DNA of 64,000 nt from Candidatus Defluviilinea proxima (GTDB lineage: Bacteria > Chloroflexota > Anaerolineae > Anaerolineales > Villigracilaceae): NCBI GenBank assembly GCA_016721115.1, contig JADKIW010000001.1, positions 1,255,501-1,319,500 of the forward strand. Direction: 5' to 3'. Position 1 is the first letter of the stretch; each line of letters opens with the position of its first letter. This document shows positions 49,549-58,880 of the stretch, piece by piece. A model generated the notes under the pieces. That model had not been told where the DNA came from and ran no database searches. It saw only the letters and a list, made by a program, of their open reading frames with translations. A program made the position numbers and the translations under genes.

Positions 49549-52500
49549 TTACGGCTTGATCTCGAAGACCGTGCCTGCACTTGTCCCTTGTACTTCGGGG
49601 AAGAAGGATTGCCAGGCGTGTGCAGGGAGCACGCGGAATTCCCCGGCTTGCACAGGGATGAGAGTGTACGTCAGCACGTAGGTTCCGGCGGGGAGATGAT
49701 CGGCAGTGAAGAGGATGCCTTCATCATGGATTTGCGGTTGGTTGAACAGCCACCAGCCCCATCCATCTGCAAAGGGACTCGTATCGTCAAACTGGGCTTG
49801 TACATCGGTTGAGTCAACGCCGAGTTGACTGGTCTTGAGGCTGTTATCCAAAATTTCCATACCTGCAGGGATGTGGTCCTCGACCATGACGTAGTACGAG
49901 TCATGAGGCAGATTCAACGTCAGCTGGGCGGTGACGAATTGATCAGAAGCAAGCTTCAGGGAGGAAAGAGGCGAGCAGGTCTTTTGTTTAGTGAGGCAGT
50001 AAGTGCGTTCGATACCCATACCCATGTCCAAAGGCTTGACATCCTGCACGGGACGATTGACCTTCAAGACTGCGTTGTAATAGAGGCGGCCAAGCCCATC
50101 TTCGCGTTGGATGGTGAGCAGGTTGGGTGAATTGGGTGAAAGGAATTCCAGCGGAACATTTGCCTTGAGGGGCGCGAGTTGAATGCCATTTACATCGCCA
50201 CCCGTGAGCGGACTTCCGTTGAGCGCGGCATTGAATTTGAAATCGGCGCGTAGATCGCCAAGCCCTACCATGGCTTCATTGAGTGCAACCATGGCCCAGG
50301 CGTTCTCGTGGCCGATATTCCATAGCTTGCTGGCATTGCGATGCGCGGCAAGATAACGGACAGCATCGAACATGACCGTATTGGCTGAGTCGATCTGTGC
50401 GAGCACATATACAACGATGGATGTTGTGTAAATGGGCGACCCGCGCGAGATGATGTTTTGTGTCGGCGTTTCCCAATGTGCGCTAGATGCTGTACGTATG
50501 GCGCTTGTTTCAAGTTTGCTGACAAGTTCTTTGACGTGCGGGTCAGCAGGGTTGAGCGAATTGAGAACACAAGCAACCCATGCAAGTCCCGTTGGGCTCA
50601 TGCGGTCACGCGCGCCGTAGAGTGAATCGATCGCGGTTTGATCGGTGCTGTTGGCTAACTTCAATACATATTGTATGAATGCCGCATCATCGAGCTCTGC
50701 ACCTGTAGTTTTTGCTGTAATCTGTTTTTGTGATTGATGCAGGAACCCGGTTGCACGATCTAATACGCTTTGATTGATGATCGAACCAACCTGTTGTGCG
50801 CGCAGTAGACCAAACAGAACATAGGCTGAAATATAGGGGTCGCTGGTCGCACCGTTTTCACCGACGCTCTGTCCCCACCAACTCCAGCCGCCATCTGGGT
50901 TCTGTAAAAATAGCAAGCGGCTCACACTTGCGTTTAGATTTTTTTCGATCCGTTCCGAGAGCGCAGGGTCGCTTAAACCGGCATTGTTCAATGCGCGATG
51001 GACTTCGATATTGGGGAGCAAATACGAGAGACTTGCCTCAGCGCTGATCGAATAAGGCGGGACTTCCATCGCCTCCAACGCGGAGAGTAAACTGCCAGCC
51101 AACGAAGGGCTTAACTCTACATCCAAGCCGCTACCAGGGCCGGGCGTGAATGTGCGCGGAAGTGAGATCACTTCTTGTTGTGAAGATGCGCCACGCAATA
51201 CCCCGCCTGTGACGAATGCCTGCGGAGCACTGTATTGCAAGATCGGCAACTTGCCCCAAACAGGGCGTGCAGAATCTTGTAACGATGGACTTCCGTTTGT
51301 CTTCACCGAAAAGACCATGTCTGCAGATTGAGCCAGAGACGCCGTGCCCCACCATTCCACGCGGGCCTGTGAGTTGGGTGAAACTTCAAAACTGCGCGTG
51401 GCTGATTCGGGACTATCGAGAACGAAGCCATCACTTTGAATATTGACTGTTACATTTAATTTATCGGCCGTGTTGTTGTTGACCAAAGCCGCCATTAACA
51501 CATGGTCACCGCTTACCAAGAATCTCGGCGTAACCGGGCGGATCAACAAAGGTTTAGTCGAAACGATCTGTGTTTCAGCCTGCCCGACTTTCGTGTCCAT
51601 TGTTGTGCCGCGCACATCTACATGCCATGTGGTCAATGAATCAGGCAGAGTCATCGTGACTTGTCCGCGCCCTTCGGGGGTGGTGATGAGCGAAGGATTC
51701 CAATATGCTGTGTCGGGGAAATCTTCACGCACGAACGGTGTGTCCTCGCCGCCCCCACCACCGAGACCGCCGGGTTCCAAAGCATCACGTCCACCGTAGG
51801 CCGCGAGGGAGATGCCGGTTTCAATGCCGAGTGGTTGGTTGTGATAGAACGCAGGCAAAATATCTTCTGCATTCGGGTCTGCGAGTGCGAGCGTGGCAAG
51901 GTCAACCACTGAGAGAGAGAACTCTCCTTGTACTGGTTGTGCCTTGTTGTCTGTGACCAACACATCGAATGTGACTTGATCGCGCGGCCCAGCTTGCGCC
52001 GGATTTGAAATGACTTGTACTTTCAGGTTCTGTGCATCTGGCGCAACGGGCAAGTTGACAAATCCCTGGCGGAAGTTATTGCCTTGTCCCAAAACTGTCA
52101 CGCTGACGTATACATTTGGCGCATCATCTTCTGTCAGCGGTAATGTATATTCACTGCCGCTTCCGTTGAGTGTGATCATGTCCGCTTTTGAGATCAAGCC
52201 ACGTTCCACAGTGACGAGCGCGTATGATTTTGTAGCGAATGGATTCGGGATGAAGACCTTGGCGGTATCACCTGCCAGATAGGATTCTTTGTCGGCTGTC
52301 AGTTGCAGTCTCTGGTTGGGGAGGTCGGGCCATGCGGCTGTGCCAGCGCCCCCAACCCAGACCAAGACTTGTGAGTGTGCACCATCGCCTGAGACATCGA
52401 GCATGTACGTTCCAGCAGTCGGTGGAACAAATGAAAGCCGTGCTTTGCCGTCTGGTCCAGTAGCGAGGTTGCTACTGCTAACGGATGTGTACACCGGCGT

Positions 52501-55380
52501 GAATTGGGGATTTCCATACGTGTCGGTTTCTCTATCCCAACGCACTTGTTTGAATTCAGCGGTGAGTAGTTTTCCACTGGAAGGATTCCGTTCCCAATCC
52601 ACAGTGTAGACTTCAAACCCAAGTTCCGATTTGGCCGGGCCAAACCATTGATCGGGGTGCAAACCGATGTAAAAATCTGCTGGATGAACGAACAATTCCT
52701 TGCGGGTGCTGACGGGCAAGCCGGAGTCTTCGGTGGCGGTCACCTCGAGGGTGAGACGTTTAGGCGAATCCGTTTCAGGGATGGCTGGTAGGTTGATGGA
52801 CAGAGTCCCGCTCGGGGTCGTTTGACCCGTGCCTTCGTTGATAAGAGACCCAAAGTAGCGGGAGTCAAAATCAGAGGGAAGACGATACATATCCAGCCAG
52901 CTGGCATCGATCAAGCCGGTTTCATACTCAGGCAGGTAGAAATGATCGGGCTTTTCATAGAGTGACCATTTGACATCCGTGTTTCCAGCCGGGGCATCGA
53001 AAAAGTATCGCGCATTGACGTTCGCCTGCGATGTCGCACCTTGTTTGATCTCTGTGATGGGAAGCTCGAGGCCGAGGTTGATCTCAGGTTTACGATACTC
53101 AGCCACCTGAAAGGAGAGGAAGAAATTGAGACCTTCATTGGTGAAGGTGTAGTAACCCGGCACGGCATCTTGCGAGAGTTCGATCTGACCGTTGAATGAG
53201 CCGTAGGGCGAAAGGTCGGTGTTGATGTTGGTGAGTTGTGTACCTTGTGCATCGTTCAAAACGATGGGCACATTCTTGACGTTGGGAAGTTCATATCGCC
53301 CATTGAAGGCCTGGCGCACGATTCCACGATAGTACACAGTTTGACCGGGGCGATAGATGGGACGGTCAGTATACATATAGATCTGGGTATGCGGAGCCTG
53401 TGTGTTTTGTGCGTATCCGAAATCCCAGGCATTGACCCCTGTGTTCCAATTGCTGAAGGCCAGTGCGAAATTCTCTGTGCCGGGGGTACCAAGCGCGGCG
53501 AAGACTGTCCCTTCGCTTTTGATGGCCGGTCCGCGCCAAATACCGTTCGCATCGGTGGAGCCGGAAGCAAGAGTGTTACCTGCTTCATCATAGAGATAGA
53601 CCGGTGTATTAGCTACCGGAGTCTGCGAGGAAAGGTCCATGGCCCACACGAGTGCATCGGTGGCACCCAGTTTGAATGTGAGGTTGACCTGACTCGAAGC
53701 CGCGAAATAAACGGTCTTCGATTGGATTTGCGGCGAAGCGATGCTCACATAATACATGCCGGGCAGAAGTTGTGTGTTGGCTTGTGTGAGCGCCAATTTC
53801 ACCGCGTTGTTTTGCTCTGGTGATGTCTCCAACACTTGTGAGTAGGTGGAAGGTTCAGCCGGTGTGTACGATTGTTGCAAGTCGTATGAATTTTGAAGCG
53901 TGAAGAAATCCTGCAACGATAAAGGCGCAACGGTTATATCCGTGTTCTGCACATTGATCGCTGTCGCATACAACGCCGGTTCATCGGGTCGCACAAATGC
54001 GGTGGAGTATCCGAATGATTTCAGGGAAATGGAAGCGGGCAAAGCCGGTGTGTGAACATCCAGCTTGAATGGCGTGTTCAACAATTGTCCCCACTGGTCG
54101 CCGATCGTGGCCGATAGCTCGATCGAATAATCGGTATCGGGGATGAAGTTGCCGTATAGATACAGGCTTTTGTTCTCCACATCAACATTCACATCAAAGT
54201 TCTCGACTGGTGGAGAAACGGTTACAAGGTTTTTGTAATCGCCTTTTGCCAGCGGTGCATTGAATATGAAAGTCGTACCGCCATAATTCGTATCAGAGGA
54301 ACTCACTGCAAAATCGGCAAACACATTCAACACGGTCCCATAGTCAGTGCCGAGTGTCATGCCTCCTTTTGATTTCGCGGCCTTGCCTACGTTCAAGGTA
54401 TATCCAAATCCGCGCGTCAAATTGCTGTCGGGCTTGAATGTCAACTCGGTGCCTTCGTCGTTCCACGCATACTTTCCATTGGCCGGGCCTTCCGGTCCAT
54501 TCAACAGAAAGCTCAGTTGAACGCTCTGTTTGTCCATGGGCTGATTAAACGTAAGTTTGACCTCGGCGTCCGGTGCCATGAATCCTTCGGGAGATGGACT
54601 CACCTCGACGACTCGCGGTCTTGTCGTGAGGAACTTCCATGCATTGATCACGCTTCCATCCAACCCGACGCCTGATGCAGTCTTAATATCTTGATTCACG
54701 CTGACAGTGTATTCTGTGCCGCCCAACATGGATGGTTTCGGATAAAAGACATACGTGCTAGTGCTGATCCATTCCCCTTTGCCTTCGATCTCTGGCTGAA
54801 CAACAAAAGGAGCTGATAAAGAAGCGGGGTCTGCGCCAAGCGGCACGACAGGTTGATTGAAAGAGACGGCAATGGCCGCGTCTACATCTGCATCGGTGGT
54901 GTTTGGTTTGGGCAACTGGTTGACTGCGCGCAAATAATCTGCAACCGTGTAAGAAAGTTGAATGGGTTCCGTAATGCCAAATCCGCTGGCAGATTGGATG
55001 GTGTTCGCGATCTCGATATTGATCTTTGTGTTGGGGATGTAAGGTTGTGCGGGGGTGAAGACGAGGGTCGCTTCATCGTTCCACGTGAATGTCCCTGCGG
55101 GCAATCCGCTGATGGCCGCTTCGACTGTGGTTTTGTTCATTGCCTGATTAAAGTAGAACGTGATCGGAACTTGATGTCCGATGACAGTGTTCTGTACAGG
55201 GTCTGTTTCCACCAGTGCTGGTGCGGCGGCCTGTCCTGTTGTAGCAACTGTTGCAGAAGGAACTGTCGCTGTGGGTTGCGCTATGAGATTGCGAATATTA
55301 GGAATGCCACTGCATGAGCTGAGGATCAGGCTGATGAGGAGAAGACAATTTAGGGTGAGGGAGAAGCGGAATTTTGTCAT
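49549..55380 (-). CDS. Bacterial alpha-2-macroglobulin lipoprotein without thioester
   Basis: A 1943-residue surface lipoprotein (lipobox LILSSC, Cys about 23) of the bacterial alpha-2-macroglobulin family, which traps proteases. N-terminal Ig-like (Big_5-type) domains (about 55-450) are followed by the MG domains, the A2M core (VREDFPDTAYWNPSLITTP and LPDSLTTWHVDV, about 1225-1265) and the TED helical domain (NPDGGWSWWGQSVGENG, about 1500-1516). At the place of the thioester motif CxEQ the sequence is SAEA (bases 51034-51045), so the covalent trap cannot form. The C-terminal receptor-binding-like beta domain is complete. It stands alone with its own promoter; no penicillin-binding protein 1C gene, its frequent partner in proteobacteria, is adjacent. 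Confidence 0.92.
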   Translation of the reverse strand: MTKFRFSLTLNCLLLISLILSSCSGIPNIRNLIAQPTATVPSATVATTGQAAAPALVETDPVQNTVIGHQVPITFYFNQAMNKTTVEAAISGLPAGTFTWNDEATLVFTPAQPYIPNTKINIEIANTIQSASGFGITEPIQLSYTVADYLRAVNQLPKPNTTDADVDAAIAVSFNQPVVPLGADPASLSAPFVVQPEIEGKGEWISTSTYVFYPKPSMLGGTEYTVSVNQDIKTASGVGLDGSVINAWKFLTTRPRVVEVSPSPEGFMAPDAEVKLTFNQPMDKQSVQLSFLLNGPEGPANGKYAWNDEGTELTFKPDSNLTRGFGYTLNVGKAAKSKGGMTLGTDYGTVLNVFADFAVSSSDTNYGGTTFIFNAPLAKGDYKNLVTVSPPVENFDVNVDVENKSLYLYGNFIPDTDYSIELSATIGDQWGQLLNTPFKLDVHTPALPASISLKSFGYSTAFVRPDEPALYATAINVQNTDITVAPLSLQDFFTLQNSYDLQQSYTPAEPSTYSQVLETSPEQNNAVKLALTQANTQLLPGMYYVSIASPQIQSKTVYFAASSQVNLTFKLGATDALVWAMDLSSQTPVANTPVYLYDEAGNTLASGSTDANGIWRGPAIKSEGTVFAALGTPGTENFALAFSNWNTGVNAWDFGYAQNTQAPHTQIYMYTDRPIYRPGQTVYYRGIVRQAFNGRYELPNVKNVPIVLNDAQGTQLTNINTDLSPYGSFNGQIELSQDAVPGYYTFTNEGLNFFLSFQVAEYRKPEINLGLELPITEIKQGATSQANVNARYFFDAPAGNTDVKWSLYEKPDHFYLPEYETGLIDASWLDMYRLPSDFDSRYFGSLINEGTGQTTPSGTLSINLPAIPETDSPKRLTLEVTATEDSGLPVSTRKELFVHPADFYIGLHPDQWFGPAKSELGFEVYTVDWERNPSSGKLLTAEFKQVRWDRETDTYGNPQFTPVYTSVSSSNLATGPDGKARLSFVPPTAGTYMLDVSGDGAHSQVLVWVGGAGTAAWPDLPNQRLQLTADKESYLAGDTAKVFIPNPFATKSYALVTVERGLISKADMITLNGSGSEYTLPLTEDDAPNVYVSVTVLGQGNNFRQGFVNLPVAPDAQNLKVQVISNPAQAGPRDQVTFDVLVTDNKAQPVQGEFSLSVVDLATLALADPNAEDILPAFYHNQPLGIETGISLAAYGGRDALEPGGLGGGGGEDTPFVREDFPDTAYWNPSLITTPEGRGQVTMTLPDSLTTWHVDVRGTTMDTKVGQAETQIVSTKPLLIRPVTPRFLVSGDHVLMAALVNNNTADKLNVTVNIQSDGFVLDSPESATRSFEVSPNSQARVEWWGTASLAQSADMVFSVKTNGSPSLQDSARPVWGKLPILQYSAPQAFVTGGVLRGASSQQEVISLPRTFTPGPGSGLDVELSPSLAGSLLSALEAMEVPPYSISAEASLSYLLPNIEVHRALNNAGLSDPALSERIEKNLNASVSRLLFLQNPDGGWSWWGQSVGENGATSDPYISAYVLFGLLRAQQVGSIINQSVLDRATGFLHQSQKQITAKTTGAELDDAAFIQYVLKLANSTDQTAIDSLYGARDRMSPTGLAWVACVLNSLNPADPHVKELVSKLETSAIRTASSAHWETPTQNIISRGSPIYTTSIVVYVLAQIDSANTVMFDAVRYLAAHRNASKLWNIGHENAWAMVALNEAMVGLGDLRADFKFNAALNGSPLTGGDVNGIQLAPLKANVPLEFLSPNSPNLLTIQREDGLGRLYYNAVLKVNRPVQDVKPLDMGMGIERTYCLTKQKTCSPLSSLKLASDQFVTAQLTLNLPHDSYYVMVEDHIPAGMEILDNSLKTSQLGVDSTDVQAQFDDTSPFADGWGWWLFNQPQIHDEGILFTADHLPAGTYVLTYTLIPVQAGEFRVLPAHAWQSFFPEVQGTSAGTVFEIKP

Positions 55381-55418
55381 ATGTTCTCGATAGGGAAAAA
55401 TGAGATCAACTCCGATTC

Positions 55419-55424
55419 ATTATA
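55419..55424 (-). promoter_or_regulatory. -10 element of the alpha-2-macroglobulin gene
   Basis: A perfect TATAAT on the minus strand, 38 bases before the ATG at 55380. A clear -35 is not visible. Confidence 0.45.
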
Positions 55425-55489
55425 CACTCGTACTCAAACAAGATAAAACTGTATGTAAGCTATTGGAGTACTCGTGTTATACAGGAATC

Positions 55490-55520
55490 AAAAAAGGACA
55501 CGTTTGCCGTGTCCTTTTTT
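55490..55520 (-). terminator. Intrinsic terminator after the DsbA-like gene
   Basis: GGACACG, loop TTTGC, CGTGTCC, with six A and six T at the sides. It lies 7 bases past the stop at 55527. Confidence 0.9.
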
Positions 55521-55526
55521 ATTGAA

Positions 55527-56273
55527 TTACTTGGGGGTATTTACGATCAGGTCAACTGCTACTGCAATTTCCTGGAAGGTTGCGATCTTACCGGCTTCGC
55601 CAACCTTTTGGCCGTTCACGAACACGCTGGGTGTACCGCTGACTCCCATTGTTTGCCCGAGTTCGAAATCGGCTTGGATCTCTTTTTTGTATTTGTTGTC
55701 GTCGAAGCAGGAGTCGAAGGCGTTAGTGTCCAAGCCGATGGTTTTAGCCATGGCTTTTAGCTTGGCGTCGCTCAAATTACCTTTATTTTCGCCGTTCCAG
55801 TTCTTGTAGATGATGGCCTGCATATCCCAGAATTTGTCCTGCTCATTGGCGCACATGGATGCATTGGCGGCCTGATCTGATTCGCCGCCGTTGGAGGCGC
55901 CGTCGCCATCAATGAAGGGATAGTTGTGGAATACCAAACGCGCCTTGCCGGTCTCAACCAGGTATTGGATGATCTGGGGCTCTACGCTTTCACTAAAGTA
56001 CTGGCAGGCGGGGCACTGGAAGTCCTCGAAGACATCAATAACTGCTGGGGCATTGGCGTCACCGAGACTCAACCCATCTGGGTTGGGGAGGGCGGCCGTG
56101 CGCGGTTCGGGGGTGATGATTGTGGGCGGATTCAGGGTTGGATAAATGAATGCGAGGACCACCAGTGCGGCCCCCACTACTAGCAGGCCCATGGTGATCA
56201 GGCGGCTTCGTTGTTCCTGTTGTTTGATCTTTTCACGTCGTTCCTGACGTTTGCTTTTCTTCTCTTCAGTCAT
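55527..56273 (-). CDS. Membrane-anchored DsbA-family thiol-disulfide oxidoreductase
   Basis: A 248-residue protein: a charged N-terminal tail (about 1-24), one membrane helix (about 25-45) and an outward DsbA-like thioredoxin fold (about 70-248). The active site is FEDFQCPACQYF (CPAC, Cys about 87 and 90), with the cis-Pro loop in GVSGTPSVFVNG. It is close to BdbD-type proteins that make disulfides in secreted proteins; many surface proteins here contain Cys pairs. No VKOR or DsbB partner is nearby. TATAAT (56295-56300) lies before the ribosome site AAGGAG. Confidence 0.9.
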   Translation of the reverse strand: MTEEKKSKRQERREKIKQQEQRSRLITMGLLVVGAALVVLAFIYPTLNPPTIITPEPRTAALPNPDGLSLGDANAPAVIDVFEDFQCPACQYFSESVEPQIIQYLVETGKARLVFHNYPFIDGDGASNGGESDQAANASMCANEQDKFWDMQAIIYKNWNGENKGNLSDAKLKAMAKTIGLDTNAFDSCFDDNKYKKEIQADFELGQTMGVSGTPSVFVNGQKVGEAGKIATFQEIAVAVDLIVNTPK

Positions 56274-56503
56274 GAAACAAACTCCTTGTTACAAATTATA
56301 TGGATGGCGAATTCTCCCATGCCCAAATGGATTTGTCTAGGAAAAGGTTAGGGAGCATTAATGAAGCGACTTCTCGTATTTTGAACCGTGCAAACGGCGG
56401 GATGACCGCTGGAACTATTGAAGGAGTTGGAGAGTCATAGGTTAAATGTTGAGCGATAAGCTGTAGGTGGAATATAAAATGATTTTGTAAATAAGGAGAT
56501 CAT

Positions 56504-57223
56504 ATGCAAAACAAAAACATTAAATTCATTTTCATTATATTTGTGTTGGTTTTCTTAGCCAACAGTTCTTGTACTTCACAGTCAGTGCCGTCGAGCATAA
56601 CAAGGAGTTCTGCTGTCGATCAGTCTTTGCCAAATCCGACTCAAACTATTCAGGTGCCTCAGCCTATTGAGGAAAAAACTGCACTGTATCAAACAGTAAG
56701 CGACATTGCAGTGGAAATCACATCAGTTAAGCGCATAAGCACTGGACTTGAAGTTGGTATTTGTTATACCGCTCCTGATAATGGCGAATGGCGGCCACTG
56801 CCTGGCCATCTCTTTTTTGCCAGTAGCGAGGTTTACCCCGATGAAATTGAATTTTTGCCCGATGAGAAAATCGCTGATGGAAAAAATACAGGAATACGTT
56901 GCGCTTTGATACGTTATCTTGTAGAAGACGTGAGTGCAATTACAACCCCATTGATGTTTTCCATCATCCAGTTTTATGCCCCTGGTAGGGAAATGTATTC
57001 TCCCTGTGAAGAGTTCGAACAAAGACTCTCGACCAACCAAAAGGCTAACGCTTATGAAATAAAAGCGAAATGTGAAGAAGTTGGTGACGGGAACATTTCT
57101 GTTGAACTGGTTGATAACGATAAATCTATAGCAAAGGACAAAGTGAGTAAATTGCTGGCCGATATTGCAAAAGGGGAAGTTGCCGGGCCTTGGGAGTTTA
57201 CAATTACTGAGATAGAAAAATAG
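56504..57223 (+). CDS. Hypothetical lipoprotein, AT-rich
   Basis: A 239-residue protein with a signal peptide and a lipobox-like FLANSSC (Cys about 24), then a polar tether (about 25-60). The remaining part has a beta-rich section (about 65-150) with Cys residues in VGICYTA and GIRCALI and a Lys/Glu-rich helical end. AAGGAG lies 6 bases before the ATG. Codon use is more AT-rich than in neighbouring genes. I recognise no family. It ends at a terminator. Confidence 0.7.
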   Translation: MQNKNIKFIFIIFVLVFLANSSCTSQSVPSSITRSSAVDQSLPNPTQTIQVPQPIEEKTALYQTVSDIAVEITSVKRISTGLEVGICYTAPDNGEWRPLPGHLFFASSEVYPDEIEFLPDEKIADGKNTGIRCALIRYLVEDVSAITTPLMFSIIQFYAPGREMYSPCEEFEQRLSTNQKANAYEIKAKCEEVGDGNISVELVDNDKSIAKDKVSKLLADIAKGEVAGPWEFTITEIEK

Positions 57224-57243
57224 TTTTCTAACGCTCAAATCAA

Positions 57244-57279
57244 AAAACCACCTGTTCAATGTAACGAACAGGTGGTTTT
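57244..57279. terminator. Two-way terminator
   Basis: AAAACCACCTGTTC, an 8-base loop and the exact complement. It lies between the convergent lipoprotein and methyltransferase genes. Confidence 0.88.
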
Positions 57280-57299
57280 GCTTTATTACGTAGGCTAGT

Positions 57300-58181
57300 T
57301 TATTTTTCCCACCGTGCATACACCGCTTGTGACAACAGCCGCCCCGCACTTTGCTCGCGCGTGACCAGTTCTCCCATATCCACCTTTCCCCCAAAGCCTT
57401 TCATCATATCGTCCATGGCTTGTGCCACGTGGACCGCTGATGCGCGTACTGCGTACACTGTGTTGACAACGAACAACGGTTTATCGCTCAAACATTCGCG
57501 GCATGCTTCGAGCAATGTCGGCAGGGACTTGTATACTTCCCACACTTCGCCTTTCGGTCCGCGCCCGAATTTGGGTGGGTCAAGGATGATGCCATCGTAT
57601 TTTGTTCCGCGTCTTGCCTCGCGCTGGACAAATTTCAACGCGTCGTCCACGATCCAGCGGATGGGGGCGTCTGTCAGCTTGGATAAGGCTTGGTTCTCAC
57701 GTGCCCAACCAACGGATTTCTTTGAAGCGTCTACGTGAGCCACTTTCGCTCCAGCCGATGCGGCGGCTAAAGAGGCGAGTCCTGTATATCCAAATAAGTT
57801 TAAAACGTTAACTTCACGCTTTGCATTTGCAATCAACCCGCTGAACCAATCCCAATGCGCGGCGACTTCAGGGAACACACCTAAATGACGGCCAGGGGTA
57901 GTCATTGTCCAGAAGCGCAAGTCTCCATATTTCATCTCCCACCTCTCATCTACCTTCTTTTTGAGATCCCAATGTCCGCCGCTTTCCTCGCCAGAGGGGA
58001 TGAAGACCGCGTCGGCATTCTTCCACTCGGAAGTGAGTGACCGTTTCCACATCGCTTGTGACTCGGGGCGCGCAAAAACATATTTGCCAAAGCGTTCAAG
58101 CTTCAGGCCATCGCCACTATCGAGTAGGGCATAGTCTTTCCAGTTGGTGGCTTCGAGAAAAGTAAATGAGGGAGAGTTCAT
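57300..58181 (-). CDS. SAM-dependent RNA methyltransferase (RlmI/RlmK-like)
   Basis: A 293-residue class I methyltransferase of the RlmI/K type. The N-terminal about 100 residues are a small beta-rich domain. The catalytic part has the SAM motif VLNLFGYTGLASLAAASAGA (about 125-144), the acidic strand HVDASKKSVGWARENQ and the IILDPPKFGRGP motif (about 195-206). Known members make 5-methylcytidine or related changes in 23S rRNA. A PUA domain, usual at the N-terminus of RlmI, is not evident. The target is unknown. Confidence 0.85.
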   Translation of the reverse strand: MNSPSFTFLEATNWKDYALLDSGDGLKLERFGKYVFARPESQAMWKRSLTSEWKNADAVFIPSGEESGGHWDLKKKVDERWEMKYGDLRFWTMTTPGRHLGVFPEVAAHWDWFSGLIANAKREVNVLNLFGYTGLASLAAASAGAKVAHVDASKKSVGWARENQALSKLTDAPIRWIVDDALKFVQREARRGTKYDGIILDPPKFGRGPKGEVWEVYKSLPTLLEACRECLSDKPLFVVNTVYAVRASAVHVAQAMDDMMKGFGGKVDMGELVTREQSAGRLLSQAVYARWEK

Positions 58182-58294
58182 AAAATCCGTTTCCGTCCAT
58201 GAATCGATTACAGAGTTTGCTTATCCAAATCCGTTGATCCGCTTCCATATCCATATAGGACATTAGAGGGAGCTTGCGAAATAGTTACAGCCAC

Positions 58295-58362
58295 TTGATT
58301 TTTCCCTCGAAGAGCGTATAATATGGGAAAAAGTGGTAGAAAGTGGTAAGCAATGGTAGGAC
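58295..58362 (+). promoter_or_regulatory. mra operon promoter with four MraZ-type repeats
   Basis: TTGATT (58295-58300), a 16-bp spacer and TATAAT (58317-58322). Directly after the -10 come four 10-base units with the core TGG: ATGGGAAAAA (58323-58332), GTGGTAGAAA, GTGGTAAGCA and ATGGTAGGAC (to 58362). MraZ is known to bind tandem TGGGN-type boxes with 10-bp period at its own promoter. A small hairpin (ACGCCGG/CCGGCGT, 58361-58378) follows in the leader. Confidence 0.75.
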
Positions 58363-58406
58363 GCCGGAGGACCGGCGTTCATCACTTAAAAGGACAAGTA
58401 GCACAA

Positions 58407-58859
58407 ATGTTCTTAGGTCAGTTCCAGCACAATCTCGATGATAAAGGTCGCCTGATGGTTCCGGCGCGCTATCGTGATTTGCTGGCGGCTGGCGCCTTCA
58501 TCACACAAGGCTTTGACAAATGTCTGATGGTGATGACCGATGCGTACTTCGCACAAGTTTACGAACGCATCAACAACATGAACCTTGCTGATCCTACCGC
58601 TCGTATGTTGCGCCGCCTCATTCTTTCGAATGCTTATCCTGTAGAAGTGGATAAAGTCGGGCGCATCCTTGTTCCGCAAAATTTACGTGAATTCCTCGGC
58701 ATCACCAGCGGAGAACTCACGGTGGCGGGGCAGGGCGATTACTTCGAAGTGTGGACACCTGCAGAGTGGAAGGTCCAGATGGACAACCTGCACGATGTCG
58801 AAGCCAACGAACAACGCTTCTCCACACTTGATCTTTCGAAGAACACTTCGTCGTCATAA
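58407..58859 (+). CDS. mraZ: Transcriptional regulator MraZ
   Basis: A 150-residue regulator with two AbrB-like halves, each carrying the DKxGR signature: NLDDKGRLMVPARYRD (about 9-24) and EVDKVGRILVPQNLREF (about 79-95). It forms a ring and represses its own operon. ATG at 58407 follows AAAAGGACAAG and gives the family's normal start (MFLGQFQHNLD); the frame is open further up to 58353, but that part lies in the operator. It is the first gene of the division and cell-wall cluster. Confidence 0.95.
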   Translation: MFLGQFQHNLDDKGRLMVPARYRDLLAAGAFITQGFDKCLMVMTDAYFAQVYERINNMNLADPTARMLRRLILSNAYPVEVDKVGRILVPQNLREFLGITSGELTVAGQGDYFEVWTPAEWKVQMDNLHDVEANEQRFSTLDLSKNTSSS

Positions 58860-58880
58860 TGACGACCCCTGGTCGCCGTT

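Noticed and set aside
53236..53823. Plus-strand frame of 195 residues within the alpha-2-macroglobulin gene
   Set aside because: It is an antisense image of a conserved coding region and has no ribosome site.
56274..56503. Possible small gene or RNA in the 230-base gap before the AT-rich lipoprotein
   Set aside because: Only very short frames without ribosome sites were found and no stable RNA-like fold was evident. The ends hold the promoters of the two divergent genes.
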